From positions 186,001-250,000 of the forward strand of contig CBDIHP010000045.1 of NCBI GenBank assembly GCA_965279195.1: DNA of 64,000 nucleotides, written 5' to 3'. Under the pieces are notes generated by a model, which searched no databases, had not been told where the DNA came from, and was given only the letters and a program-made list of their open reading frames with translations. The stretch comes from CBDIHP01 sp965279195 (lineage in GTDB: Bacteria > Planctomycetota > Planctomycetia > Isosphaerales > Isosphaeraceae). The position numbers and the translations under genes were made by a program. Below, piece after piece: positions 32,502 to 41,015 of this stretch (position 1 is the stretch's first letter; the number at the start of each line of letters is the position of its first letter).

Positions 32502-34054
32502 TCCGGCGGCCGCGGGGCGTCAAGTCGCATGGATCTTCCTGGATGGATAATGACCCGACGGCGTCCCTCCCCGTTTCGCCAGACCGCCGTGTCTGGCTCG
32601 CGATTTTCGCGACGATCGTCCTGGCCCACTGGGTGTCGGGCCTGCCAATCTGGCTGTACTTCTCGGGCTTCGCCTTCGGGGATCCCGGCGCGAGCCTGAC
32701 GACGCACGACGTGGTGAACCGCGGGCTCCGGCCGGCGATCGACTTCGCGCATCACTACGGGCTCCTCGGCATCCTGCTCGGGAAGCCCTGGTTCGCGGTG
32801 TTCGGGGCGACCCCCTGGGCCTTCCTCCTGGCGATGCTCGGGTTCGGGTTCTGGATGGCCTGGAGCCTCGCGTCGCTGGCGACCGATCGCCCGACCGGCC
32901 GGGGCATCCTGCTCCTCACGGCGGCCTCGGTCCCCTACTGGATCCAGGCGTGCTATCCGAACCTCGCGCACGGCCTGGAGGCCGGGCTGCTCTGCCACGC
33001 GATGCGGGAGCACTCGCGGGGGCGGCGTCCGATCGCGCTGGCCCTGGCCACCGCCGCCCTGTTCGCCAAGCCCAGCCTGGGATTCCCCTACGGCCTGATC
33101 CTGCTGATCGACTTGGCCATTTCCATGCGAGGGCGTTGGCGCGTCGCCGAGGTGCTGGGCAAGGGTGGGCTGGGCCCGGCGCTCGCGGTCGGGATCGGAC
33201 TCTTGCTCGTCTGTTCGCTCGTCTTCGGTGTCGAGGTGACGATCCGGACGCTGATCCCGACGACGGGGATCTCCACCTACAAGGCGGGCAACTTCGGCTT
33301 CTTTCGGGGCGTCGGGAGCGGGTTCTGGTACCGGCCGGGATTCCCGCTCGGGTACTACTTCGGGAGCGTGGTGGCCTACTGGATCGTCGCCACGTTGATC
33401 CTCTGCGCGGGCGGGATCTTCGCCGTCCTCGGATCGATGCGCGGGCGCGGAAATGGGCCGACGTCGATGGATGGCGAGATGACGTGGAGCCTCGCGGCCC
33501 TGCACGCGTTCTTCGTGACGATGCTCTTTGGTCACATGTACACGTGGGTCTATGACAGCTTCGTGCTCGGCGCGGGGCTTGTCACGCTCAGTCGCCTCGG
33601 GTCGGGCTGGCGCCGGGGACTGACGATGCTCCTCGTGCTGGTGATCCTGGGCCATTACGGCGGCATCGGGGCCATGCGGAGCTGGAAGGAACGGGCTCGC
33701 ACGCCCGAGACCTTCGGCCTGTGGGATGACGCGATCGCCCGCGACGACTGGTCCGCCGTGCGTCCGAAACTCGTGGGCAAATCCAACGTCCTCCTGAGCA
33801 CCACCGGCTGCCTGGAGCACCTGGAGCCGGGGCTGTTCGTGCCGCCTGTGGGCGTCTTCATCGTGCCCGGTACGGAGGATTCGGTCGACGCCCTGAAGAA
33901 GGCCGAGCAGGTCCGCGAGGCCGAGTCCGTGCTCGTGCCCTGGACGATGACGACCTTGCAGGACTGGCCCATGTTCCGCGCGGGTCTGGAGGGGCGACCT
34001 TTGGTGCACGACGGCCCGAGATTCCGTCTCTACGGGCGGGCCGCGTCGCGGTGA
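32498..34054 (+). CDS. polytopic membrane protein, GT-C-like
   Basis: A 518-residue membrane protein with about ten hydrophobic segments from residue 33 to 400 and a soluble C-terminal domain (about 415-518). It has the general look of GT-C/GT87 glycosyltransferases (GFAFGDPGASLTTHD loop with acidic residues, and AHGLEAGLLCHAM), but no family motif is certain. The GTG at 32498 overlaps the preceding stop (GTGA), which suggests coupling; an ATG 15 codons later (32543) is an alternative. Its end overlaps the convergent acyltransferase gene by 25 bases. Confidence 0.8.
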   Translation: MIRRPRGVKSHGSSWMDNDPTASLPVSPDRRVWLAIFATIVLAHWVSGLPIWLYFSGFAFGDPGASLTTHDVVNRGLRPAIDFAHHYGLLGILLGKPWFAVFGATPWAFLLAMLGFGFWMAWSLASLATDRPTGRGILLLTAASVPYWIQACYPNLAHGLEAGLLCHAMREHSRGRRPIALALATAALFAKPSLGFPYGLILLIDLAISMRGRWRVAEVLGKGGLGPALAVGIGLLLVCSLVFGVEVTIRTLIPTTGISTYKAGNFGFFRGVGSGFWYRPGFPLGYYFGSVVAYWIVATLILCAGGIFAVLGSMRGRGNGPTSMDGEMTWSLAALHAFFVTMLFGHMYTWVYDSFVLGAGLVTLSRLGSGWRRGLTMLLVLVILGHYGGIGAMRSWKERARTPETFGLWDDAIARDDWSAVRPKLVGKSNVLLSTTGCLEHLEPGLFVPPVGVFIVPGTEDSVDALKKAEQVREAESVLVPWTMTTLQDWPMFRAGLEGRPLVHDGPRFRLYGRAASR

Positions 34055-35094
34055 GACGGCCCGGTGGGGCGATACTCAAACCGGTCCTTGAGCCGCAGGA
34101 CCGGCTTCTCGATCCAGTGCCAGGAGGCGATCGCCACGGCGAGGCTCACGATCGCGTTGAGCGCCAGGATGGCCGCGTGCCAGTTGCCCCCGGGCGCGAA
34201 TTTGGCCTCGACCAGGCCCAGCACGAAGAGGATCGGGAAGTGGTAGAGGTAGAGCCCGTAGCTGATCAGTCCGACGTTGCAGAGCCATCGGATTCGCAGC
34301 GGGCTCAACAGGCTTGAGCCCGAATGGGCGACGACGAACCCGACGATCGCCGACATCGCCAGGTTCACAAACAGGATGTCGCGCCAGGGTGTCCCCGGCA
34401 GCCAGACGAGACGGGATCCGCCCCAGGGGGATCCCGCCCAGATCAGGTAGCCCAGCCCGATCAACGCCAGGGGACGGAAGGCGAATCTCGCAGCCTCGGA
34501 TTGTCCCCGTCCGGACGCGAACAGGCACGCCAGCAGGCCGCCGAACGCGAAGCCGTCGCTCCGGGTCAGGAGGTTGTTGAGCGGGAAGCCGTCCCATCTG
34601 GCCCAGACCGAGAGCGCGATCACACCGACGGCCAGCGGGACCGCATGCCGCCGGAACAGCAGCACGAGCGCCGGCCAGAAGATGTAGAACTGCTCCTCGA
34701 CCGCGAGCGTCCAGGTGTGCGTCAGGGCGGGGAAGTAGCGGACCTCGGACTCGTTCGACCAGTACTGCCAGATGAACTGGGTGAACGTCGCGAAGTACGG
34801 GATGCCCCTGAGATCGCCGGTACCCGGGTGGACGATCGCCAGGGCGATCACGCCGACGAGGGTCAGATAATAGATCGGCCAGATCCGCAAGGAGCGCCGG
34901 ACGTAGAACGACCGGAGGAACCCCGGCGTGCCGCCGTTTCGGAGGATGATCCCCGTGATCAGGTAGCCCGAGAGCACGAAGAAGAGGTCGACGGCGATCC
35001 AGCCGGAGCCGAAGGGCCAGGCGAAGTAGTGGTGGAGCACGATGAGGATGGCCGCGAGGCCTCGGAGGGCGTCGAGTTCGGGCACTCGGGACAT
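34030..35094 (-). CDS. acyltransferase 3 family (OafA/YrhL-type) membrane protein
   Basis: A 354-residue integral membrane O-acyltransferase. The N-terminus has the family motif around LDALRGLAAILIVLHHYF (conserved Arg and His), then FFVLSGYLITGIIL, YVRRSLRIWPIYY and HTWTLAVEEQFYIFWP, all characteristic of the family, with about ten membrane segments. Such enzymes acylate surface polysaccharides, peptidoglycan or small molecules using acyl-CoA or an acyl carrier. The start is ATG at 35094. It is convergent with the preceding membrane gene. The acceptor cannot be predicted. Confidence 0.92.
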   Translation of the reverse strand: MSRVPELDALRGLAAILIVLHHYFAWPFGSGWIAVDLFFVLSGYLITGIILRNGGTPGFLRSFYVRRSLRIWPIYYLTLVGVIALAIVHPGTGDLRGIPYFATFTQFIWQYWSNESEVRYFPALTHTWTLAVEEQFYIFWPALVLLFRRHAVPLAVGVIALSVWARWDGFPLNNLLTRSDGFAFGGLLACLFASGRGQSEAARFAFRPLALIGLGYLIWAGSPWGGSRLVWLPGTPWRDILFVNLAMSAIVGFVVAHSGSSLLSPLRIRWLCNVGLISYGLYLYHFPILFVLGLVEAKFAPGGNWHAAILALNAIVSLAVAIASWHWIEKPVLRLKDRFEYRPTGPSHRDAARP

Positions 35095-35179
35095 TCGTCG
35101 GAAACCCTCTCATCCTTGATGCTTCAGGATCATCGACCTCCCTTTATACCCTCCGGGATCGCCACCGACGAGAGTCGGC

Positions 35180-35208
35180 TTCACCGCCGCCCGGGGCTTT
35201 GCTACTCT
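35180..35208 (+). promoter_or_regulatory. candidate promoter of lpxB
   Basis: TTCACC at 35180-35185, a 17-base spacer, and TACTCT at 35203-35208 preceded by TGC (extended -10). It is located 57 bases before the lpxB start. Confidence 0.45.
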
Positions 35209-35265
35209 GCGCAGCAACCGGGACGGATCCCCGACACCCTTCGAGCACGGACGCGAGCCCCACCC

Positions 35266-36483
35266 ATGCGCATCTTCATCTCGGCCGGCGAGCCCAGCGG
35301 CGACCTACACGCCGCGAACCTGATCCACAGCCTCCGCAAGCACGTCCCCGACGCCGAGTTCGTGGGCTTCGGCGGCCCCCGCATGGAGGAGGCGGGGCTC
35401 ACGCTCCTCTACCCTCTGGTCAACCTCGCGGTGATGTGGTTCCTCCGGGTGCTGCTCAACATCCGGACGTTCTTGAAGATCGTCGACGACGCCGACGCCT
35501 ACTTCCGGGACCATCGGCCGGACGTGGTCGTCGTGATCGACTATCCCGGCCTCCACTGGTGGATCGCCCGCAAGGCGAAGGAGCGGGGGATCCCGGTCGT
35601 CTACTACGTCCCGCCGCAAATCTGGGCCTGGGCCGGCTGGCGGGTGAAGAAGATCCAGAAGTTCGTCGACCAGGTCCTCTGCTCCTTGCCGTTCGAGCCC
35701 GAGTGGTACAAGGCGCGGGGCGTGGATTACGCCACCTACGTCGGCCACCCCTACTTCGACGAACTCTCCGAGCGGCACCTCGACCGGGCCTTCCTCGACG
35801 AGCAGGAGGCGATGTCGAAGCCGATGGTCGCGATCCTGCCCGGCTCGCGGACCCAGGAGGTGACCCGCAACCTGCCCGTGATGCTCCGCGCCGCGGCGCT
35901 GGTCGATCGCCGGATGCCGGGGATCCGCTTCGCCGTGTCGTGCCTCCACGAGAAGCACCGGGCGTTGGCCCGGGAGCTTGCGGCGAAGGAGGACCTGCAG
36001 GGCGTCCGGATCGAGTTCCATGCCGCGAAGACGCCGGAACTGATCAAGACGGCCGAGATCGCCTGGGCGGTGTCGGGCTCGGTGGGGTTGGAGCTGCTGG
36101 TCGAGGCCCTGCCGACGGTCGTCCTCTACACGATCCGCAAGTTCGACCTGATGGTGGCCCGGCACTTCATCAAGTCGAAGTACATCAGCCTGGTGAACCT
36201 GCTGGCCGACGACCAGGTTTTCCCCGAGTACCTCGCCACCCGCGACATGTCGTCCGAACTCGCCGGCTGGGCCGAGACCTGGCTCCGCAGCCCCTCGATG
36301 CGCGCCGAGGCCTCGCGCAAGCTGGCCGAGCTTCGCGATCGGGTCGCCGTGCCGGGCGCGTCCGACCGCGCGGCGGTGAGGATCGCCGAGGTGCTGGGGC
36401 GCGGCGCGAACCCTTCGATCCACAAGGGGCCGCACATCCGTCCGGCTCAAGTTGAGGACGCCTCCGACCTCGCCTCAGCCTGA
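35266..36483 (+). CDS. lpxB: lipid-A-disaccharide synthase LpxB
   Basis: A GT19 glycosyltransferase that joins UDP-diacyl-glucosamine and lipid X at the membrane to make the lipid A disaccharide. The 405-residue protein starts with IFISAGEPSGDLHAANL, has DVVVVIDYPGLHWWIARKAK, VVYYVPPQIWAWAGWR and LPGSRTQEVTRNLPVML, and ends with SGSVGLELLVEALPTVVLY and YISLVNLLAD, all typical. The ATG at 35266 was chosen because it fits MRIFISAGE; upstream the frame runs into the acyltransferase gene. It is separate from the lpxA cluster at the beginning of the window. It adds about 20 residues at the C-terminus. Confidence 0.97.
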   Translation: MRIFISAGEPSGDLHAANLIHSLRKHVPDAEFVGFGGPRMEEAGLTLLYPLVNLAVMWFLRVLLNIRTFLKIVDDADAYFRDHRPDVVVVIDYPGLHWWIARKAKERGIPVVYYVPPQIWAWAGWRVKKIQKFVDQVLCSLPFEPEWYKARGVDYATYVGHPYFDELSERHLDRAFLDEQEAMSKPMVAILPGSRTQEVTRNLPVMLRAAALVDRRMPGIRFAVSCLHEKHRALARELAAKEDLQGVRIEFHAAKTPELIKTAEIAWAVSGSVGLELLVEALPTVVLYTIRKFDLMVARHFIKSKYISLVNLLADDQVFPEYLATRDMSSELAGWAETWLRSPSMRAEASRKLAELRDRVAVPGASDRAAVRIAEVLGRGANPSIHKGPHIRPAQVEDASDLASA

Positions 36484-36490
36484 TGACGGG

Positions 36491-36520
36491 GTGACGCCCC
36501 GGCGGGCGGGATGCCATAAT
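36491..36520 (+). promoter_or_regulatory. candidate promoter of the YyaL-type gene
   Basis: GTGACG at 36491-36496, an 18-base spacer, and CATAAT at 36515-36520 with an upstream TGC (extended -10). It is located 75 bases before the start codon. Confidence 0.4.
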
Positions 36521-36594
36521 CGGGGCCGGTCCGGGACCGGCCCTCGGTTCCCCGGCATCTCTCGAACCGCCGGCACGGGAAGGCGTCACCAGTC

Positions 36595-38676
36595 ATGTCC
36601 GAGAACCACGAGAACCGCACGCCCAACCGGCTCCTGGGCGAGACCAGCCCCTACCTGCACCAGCACGCGTACAACCCCGTCGAGTGGTACCCCTGGGGCC
36701 CCGAGGCCATCGAGCTTGCCAGGCTCGAACAGAAGCCGATCTTCCTCTCGATCGGCTACTCGGCCTGCCACTGGTGTCACGTCATGGAGCGGGAGAGCTT
36801 CGAGAATCCGGACATCGCCCGGATGATGAACGCGAAGTTCATCAACATCAAGGTCGACCGCGAGGAGCGCCCCGACCTCGACAATATCTACATGGCCGCC
36901 GTCCAGGCCATGACGGGCCACGGCGGCTGGCCGATGTCCGTCTTCCTCACCCCGGACCTGCAACCGTTCTACGGCGGCACCTACTACCCGCCGGTGGACG
37001 CGCGCGGGATGCCCGGGTTCAACCGGGTCCTGTTCAGCGTCTCGAAGGCCTGGGAAGAGCGCCGCGACGAGCTGGTCGCCTCGGCCGGCGAACTGACCGC
37101 GCAGATCCAGAAGAACTCGGACCTCCTGGCCTCCGAGGGCGACCTGGATGTCTTTCTGCTCGGCGGCGTCGCCGAGGCGCTGGCCAGGAACTTCGAGCGT
37201 CATCACGGCGGGTTCGGCGAGGCCCCGAAGTTCCCCCACCCGATGGACCTCCGGGTCCTGCTCCGCGAGCACGCCAGGACCGGCGATGCGAAGGCACTGG
37301 AGATGGTCGTCTTCACCCTCAAGAAGATGGCCCGGGGCGGCATCTACGACCATCTCGGCGGCGGCTTCGCCCGATATTCCACCGACGTCCGCTGGCTTGT
37401 GCCGCACTTCGAGAAGATGCTCTACGACAACGCCCTGCTGACCTCGGCCTACCTCGAAGCCTATCAGGTCACGAAGGACGAGGAGTTCGCCACCGTCGCT
37501 CGTGAGACCATCGACTACATCCTCTCGCGGATGACCGACCCCGATGGCGCGTTCTACGCCACCGAGGACGCCGACAGCGAGGGCGTAGAAGGCAAGTACT
37601 ACGTCTGGATGCCCGAGGAGATCGCGGAGATCCTCGGCGCCGACCGTGCCGACGTCTTCTGCAAGGTCTACGACGTCACCGAGCACGGCAACTGGGAAGA
37701 GCAGAACATCCTGAACCTGACGAAAGGCCTGGACGATCGGGCCGCCGAGCTGGGGATGGACGCGGCCGATCTCCGCAAGCAACTGGCCGAGGACCGCGCG
37801 AAGCTGCTGGAGGTCCGCGACCGCCGGATCCCCCCGGGGAAGGACACGAAGGTCATCACCGCCTGGAACGGCCTGATGCTGTCGGCGCTGGCCGAGGCCG
37901 CTCACGTGCTCGGCGAGCCCCGCTACCTCGAAGCCGCCGAGAAGGCGTCGGCCTTCCTGCTCGAACGCTGCCGGCCGAATGGCGACCGCCTGTTCCACAC
38001 CTACAAGGACGGCGCGGCCCGGCACAACGGCTGCCTCGACGACTACGCCAATCTCGTCGACGGCCTGACCCGGGTCTACGAGGCCTCCGGCAACGCCCGA
38101 TGGCTGACGGCGGCGCTCGACCTGACGGCCGTGATGTTGGCGGAATTCGAGGACGCGGAGCAGGGGGGCTTCTTCTACACCGGGACATCCCACGAGGCGC
38201 TGATCGCACGTCAGCGCGACGCCTTCGACAACGCCACCCCCTCGGGCAACGGCATGGCCGCGACCGCGCTCCTCCGGCTGGCGGCGTTGACCGGCCGCGA
38301 CGACCTCGAAGCCGCCGCCCGCCGGGCGATCCGCAGCGTCAAGGTCGTGCTCGACCGCGCACCGACCGCCGCCGGACAGACGGTCATCGCCCTGGATTTC
38401 CTCCTCGGCACCCCCCGCGAGTTCGCCGTCATCGGCCCCGACGCCGCCTCGACGCAGGCGGCCCTCGGCGCGATCCACGCGCGCTTCCTCCCCGGCAAGG
38501 TGATCGCCCCGGCCCCGGCGGCCTCGGGCGAATCGGCCTCGGCCGAGACGGTGCCGCTGCTGGCCGATCGGCCGGTGCAGGGCGGCGAAGTCACGACCTA
38601 CATCTGCGAAAAGTTCGCCTGCCAGGCTCCCGTCATCGGCCTGGCGGCGTTGAAGGGCGCGATCGCCCTGTTGTGA
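36595..38676 (+). CDS. thioredoxin-domain protein, YyaL/DUF255 family
   Basis: A 693-residue protein of the widespread YyaL/SPATA20 family. The N-terminal 160 residues form a thioredoxin-like domain with CHWCH in SIGYSACHWCHVMERESF and the preceding NRLLGETSPYLHQHAYNPV signature. The remainder is an alpha/alpha-barrel of the six-hairpin glycosidase type (GGIYDHLGGGFARYSTD, VITAWNGLMLSALAEAA, NGMAATALLRLA). It starts with ATG at 36595 shortly after GGAAGG. The family has no settled biochemical role; redox or sugar-related functions are proposed. It is a single gene before tRNA-Ala. Confidence 0.93.
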   Translation: MSENHENRTPNRLLGETSPYLHQHAYNPVEWYPWGPEAIELARLEQKPIFLSIGYSACHWCHVMERESFENPDIARMMNAKFINIKVDREERPDLDNIYMAAVQAMTGHGGWPMSVFLTPDLQPFYGGTYYPPVDARGMPGFNRVLFSVSKAWEERRDELVASAGELTAQIQKNSDLLASEGDLDVFLLGGVAEALARNFERHHGGFGEAPKFPHPMDLRVLLREHARTGDAKALEMVVFTLKKMARGGIYDHLGGGFARYSTDVRWLVPHFEKMLYDNALLTSAYLEAYQVTKDEEFATVARETIDYILSRMTDPDGAFYATEDADSEGVEGKYYVWMPEEIAEILGADRADVFCKVYDVTEHGNWEEQNILNLTKGLDDRAAELGMDAADLRKQLAEDRAKLLEVRDRRIPPGKDTKVITAWNGLMLSALAEAAHVLGEPRYLEAAEKASAFLLERCRPNGDRLFHTYKDGAARHNGCLDDYANLVDGLTRVYEASGNARWLTAALDLTAVMLAEFEDAEQGGFFYTGTSHEALIARQRDAFDNATPSGNGMAATALLRLAALTGRDDLEAAARRAIRSVKVVLDRAPTAAGQTVIALDFLLGTPREFAVIGPDAASTQAALGAIHARFLPGKVIAPAPAASGESASAETVPLLADRPVQGGEVTTYICEKFACQAPVIGLAALKGAIALL

Positions 38677-38726
38677 GTCAGGAACCCGGGGGAGCCCAGA
38701 ATTTGGGGTGTTTCGGGACCAGGATG

Positions 38727-38755
38727 TTGACATCCCCCCCCGGGTCCATTAAGAT
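38727..38755 (+). promoter_or_regulatory. sigma70 promoter of tRNA-Ala
   Basis: A consensus TTGACA at 38727-38732, a 17-base spacer, and TAAGAT at 38750-38755. Transcription would start about 7-8 bases before the tRNA. Confidence 0.85.
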
Positions 38756-38769
38756 CACTCTCGCAGTGA

Positions 38770-38842
<73 letters not shown>

Positions 38843-38849
38843 CTCTCGT

Positions 38850-38877
38850 AGGGCGGGTCATTCGACCCGCCCTTTTT
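38850..38877 (+). terminator. intrinsic terminator of tRNA-Ala
   Basis: A perfect 9-10 bp stem (gggcgggtc against gacccgccc), ATTC loop, followed by TTTTT. It starts 8 bases after the tRNA. Confidence 0.95.
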
Positions 38878-38996
38878 CATGGACACGTCACATCGCCGAT
38901 CGCTCGACCGATCCGATGATTCTTGGCGGTCCAGGAATGGCAAATCGGCCCCATCGCGGGCCCACCTCTCCGTTGCCATCAAGGAGGCGGCCGTCC

Positions 38997-39293
38997 ATGG
39001 CGGAGAAATCAGCCGATTCCCCCGTCCGGATCATCGGCAGCCGCGAGTTGCACCAGAACCTTCCCGCCATCCTCCGCGAGCTGGAGCGGGAGAACGTCCG
39101 GTACGTCCTGACCGTCCACGGCAAGCCCCGGGCGGTGCTCGTCGGTGCCGAGCCTTACCTCAACATGGTGCTCGAACGCAAGACGCCCAGCGAGGCCCTC
39201 GTCGGCCTGCAGCTCAGCGCGTTGCTCGGCGGCAGCCTGCCGAACAGTTCGATCGATGACCTGGAGAAGGCCCTCGAATCGAACAACGAGTAG
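38997..39293 (+). CDS. Phd/YefM-type antitoxin-like protein (orphan)
   Basis: A 98-residue protein with the Phd/YefM DNA-binding fold: RIIGSRELHQNLPAILRELE, then RYVLTVHGKPRAVLVGAEPYL. The C-terminal tail (SSIDDLEKALESNNE), which in real antitoxins wraps the toxin, is short and acidic. The ATG at 38997 is preceded by AAGGAGG at 8 bases. No toxin gene (Doc, YoeB, RelE or PIN type) is adjacent: tRNA-Ala lies before it and a GTPase operon 174 bases after. It may be a solitary regulator of the antitoxin family. Confidence 0.82.
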   Translation: MAEKSADSPVRIIGSRELHQNLPAILRELERENVRYVLTVHGKPRAVLVGAEPYLNMVLERKTPSEALVGLQLSALLGGSLPNSSIDDLEKALESNNE

Positions 39294-39467
39294 GGCGGCC
39301 GGACCGGCTTCTGCCCGGGGCTATGGGCCCATTTCCGCGTCCCGGTGCGCTAGGCGGCACCCAGGGGACGCGGTATCCTTTCCCTGTGGGTCAAGGAACG
39401 GGGTTCCCGGGCGAATCCCCGGGTAGTGCCGTGTTGTCCGCCCGCGAAGCCCGATAGGTAGGGGCCG

Positions 39468-41009
39468 ATGCTCGACCGCCGCTGGGGGATCACGATCGTC
39501 GTCGCGCTCCTGGCCGTCTTCGGCGTGGCGTGGCTGGTCTCCTCGGTCGGCGACATGCACGACCGCCTGCACCGGGTCTCCCCGATCGTCGGCCTGGGCT
39601 TCATCGTTTTTGCGTCCCTGCTCGCGGGCGTGCTGGCCGTCTTCCTCTGCCGGTTCTTCTGGACCTTCGGCCGGGGCTCGCGGGCCCCCGATGCCAAGGC
39701 ACCTGAGAGCGTCGTCGAGGCCGCTGCCGTCCAGGCCGACCAGGCGAAGTCGGTCGTCGAGCAGATCCAGGACCCGGCCGCCAAGCAGAAGCTCAACCGC
39801 GAGCTGGCCGAACTCGGCACCGACCGCAAGACCAGGCGGTTCCACGTCGTCGTCTTCGGCACCAGTTCGGCCGGCAAGACCTCGCTCATCAACGCCCTGA
39901 TCGGCCGCGATGTCGGCAAGGTCGAGGCCACCATGGGCACGACCCGCCACGGCGAGGCCCACACCTACACGCTCGAGGACGTCGACGGGACGATCCTCCT
40001 GACCGACTCCCCCGGGCTGTCCGAGGTCGGCAATGGTGGCGCCCAGCGCGAGGCCGACGCCCGGAACCTCGCGGCGCGGGCCGACCTGCTCCTGTTCGTG
40101 GTCGACCATGACCTGATCCGATCCGAGTTCGAGCCCCTGGCGGCGCTCGCGCGGCAGGGGAAGCGGTCGATCCTGGTCCTGAACAAGACCGACCGGTTGA
40201 TCGACGCCGACCGCGACGCGATCCTGGGCAAACTCCGCGAGCGGCTCGCCGGGATCATCCCGCCTCGCGACATCGTGACCGCCGCCGCCTCGCCGCGACC
40301 CATGCCCGTCCGCATCCAGCGCGAGGATGGCTCGGTCGCGACCGTGCAGGAGGATCAGGAACCCGACGTCGCCGAGGTCCGAGAGCGGATCTCCGAGGTC
40401 CTCGAATCCGAGGGGGAGATCCTCCGCGCGGGTAATCTTCTATTGCGGGCGCATCTGGTCGGCCAGGCCGCCCGCGAGCAGTTGACCACGGAGCGCGACA
40501 GGCGGGCGCAGGCGGTGGTCGACAAGTTCCAGTGGATCACGGCGGGCACGGTCTTCGCCAACCCGGTTCCGGCGCTCGATCTCATGGCCGCCGGCGCGGT
40601 GCATTTCCAGATGATCTCGGAGATCGCGGCGGTCTACGGCGTCGAATTGACGTCGGGGCACGTCAGGATGATCGGCGGGCAGATGGTCCAGATGCTCCTC
40701 AAGACAGGGATGGTCGAGGCGACCACCTCGCTGATCGCCGGCCTGTTCAAGTCGACGCTCGTCGGCTACGCGGCGGGCGGGGCGGTGCAGGCGGTGTCGA
40801 TGGCTTACCTGGCGCACATCTCGGGCGGGGCGTTCGTGGAATACTTCCGTCGTGGCCAGACCTGGGGCGACGGCGGCATGCAGGCCGCGCTCAATCGCCA
40901 GTTTGACCTCAACAGCCGCGCCGAGTTCCTCCAGGAATTCGCCAAGCAGGCGCTCCAGCGCGTGAAGGCGTCGTACTTCAAGACCGCCGAGCCGAAGGTC
41001 GGGGGCTAA
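39468..41009 (+). CDS. membrane-anchored DUF697/YcjF-type GTPase (first of three)
   Basis: A 513-residue protein. Two N-terminal membrane segments (8-26, 42-66) and a helical linker precede an Era-like G domain: G1 GTSSAGKT at 131-138, Thr158/Thr159 of G2, G3 DSPG at 180-183, G4 NKTD at 239-242. The C-terminal part matches DUF697 of YcjF (NPVPALDLMAAGAVHFQMISE, VYGVEL, then the conserved RGQTWGDGGM). The start is ATG at 39468. It is followed 6 bases after the stop by an amidase gene and then by two related GTPases, so they form one operon. GTPases of this kind associate with membranes; the exact task is unknown. Confidence 0.88.
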   Translation: MLDRRWGITIVVALLAVFGVAWLVSSVGDMHDRLHRVSPIVGLGFIVFASLLAGVLAVFLCRFFWTFGRGSRAPDAKAPESVVEAAAVQADQAKSVVEQIQDPAAKQKLNRELAELGTDRKTRRFHVVVFGTSSAGKTSLINALIGRDVGKVEATMGTTRHGEAHTYTLEDVDGTILLTDSPGLSEVGNGGAQREADARNLAARADLLLFVVDHDLIRSEFEPLAALARQGKRSILVLNKTDRLIDADRDAILGKLRERLAGIIPPRDIVTAAASPRPMPVRIQREDGSVATVQEDQEPDVAEVRERISEVLESEGEILRAGNLLLRAHLVGQAAREQLTTERDRRAQAVVDKFQWITAGTVFANPVPALDLMAAGAVHFQMISEIAAVYGVELTSGHVRMIGGQMVQMLLKTGMVEATTSLIAGLFKSTLVGYAAGGAVQAVSMAYLAHISGGAFVEYFRRGQTWGDGGMQAALNRQFDLNSRAEFLQEFAKQALQRVKASYFKTAEPKVGG

Positions 41010-41015
41010 GGAATC

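Noticed and set aside
34324..35265. In-frame upstream extension of lpxB
   Set aside because: It is antisense to the acyltransferase gene; LpxB begins with MRIFISAGEPSG at 35266.
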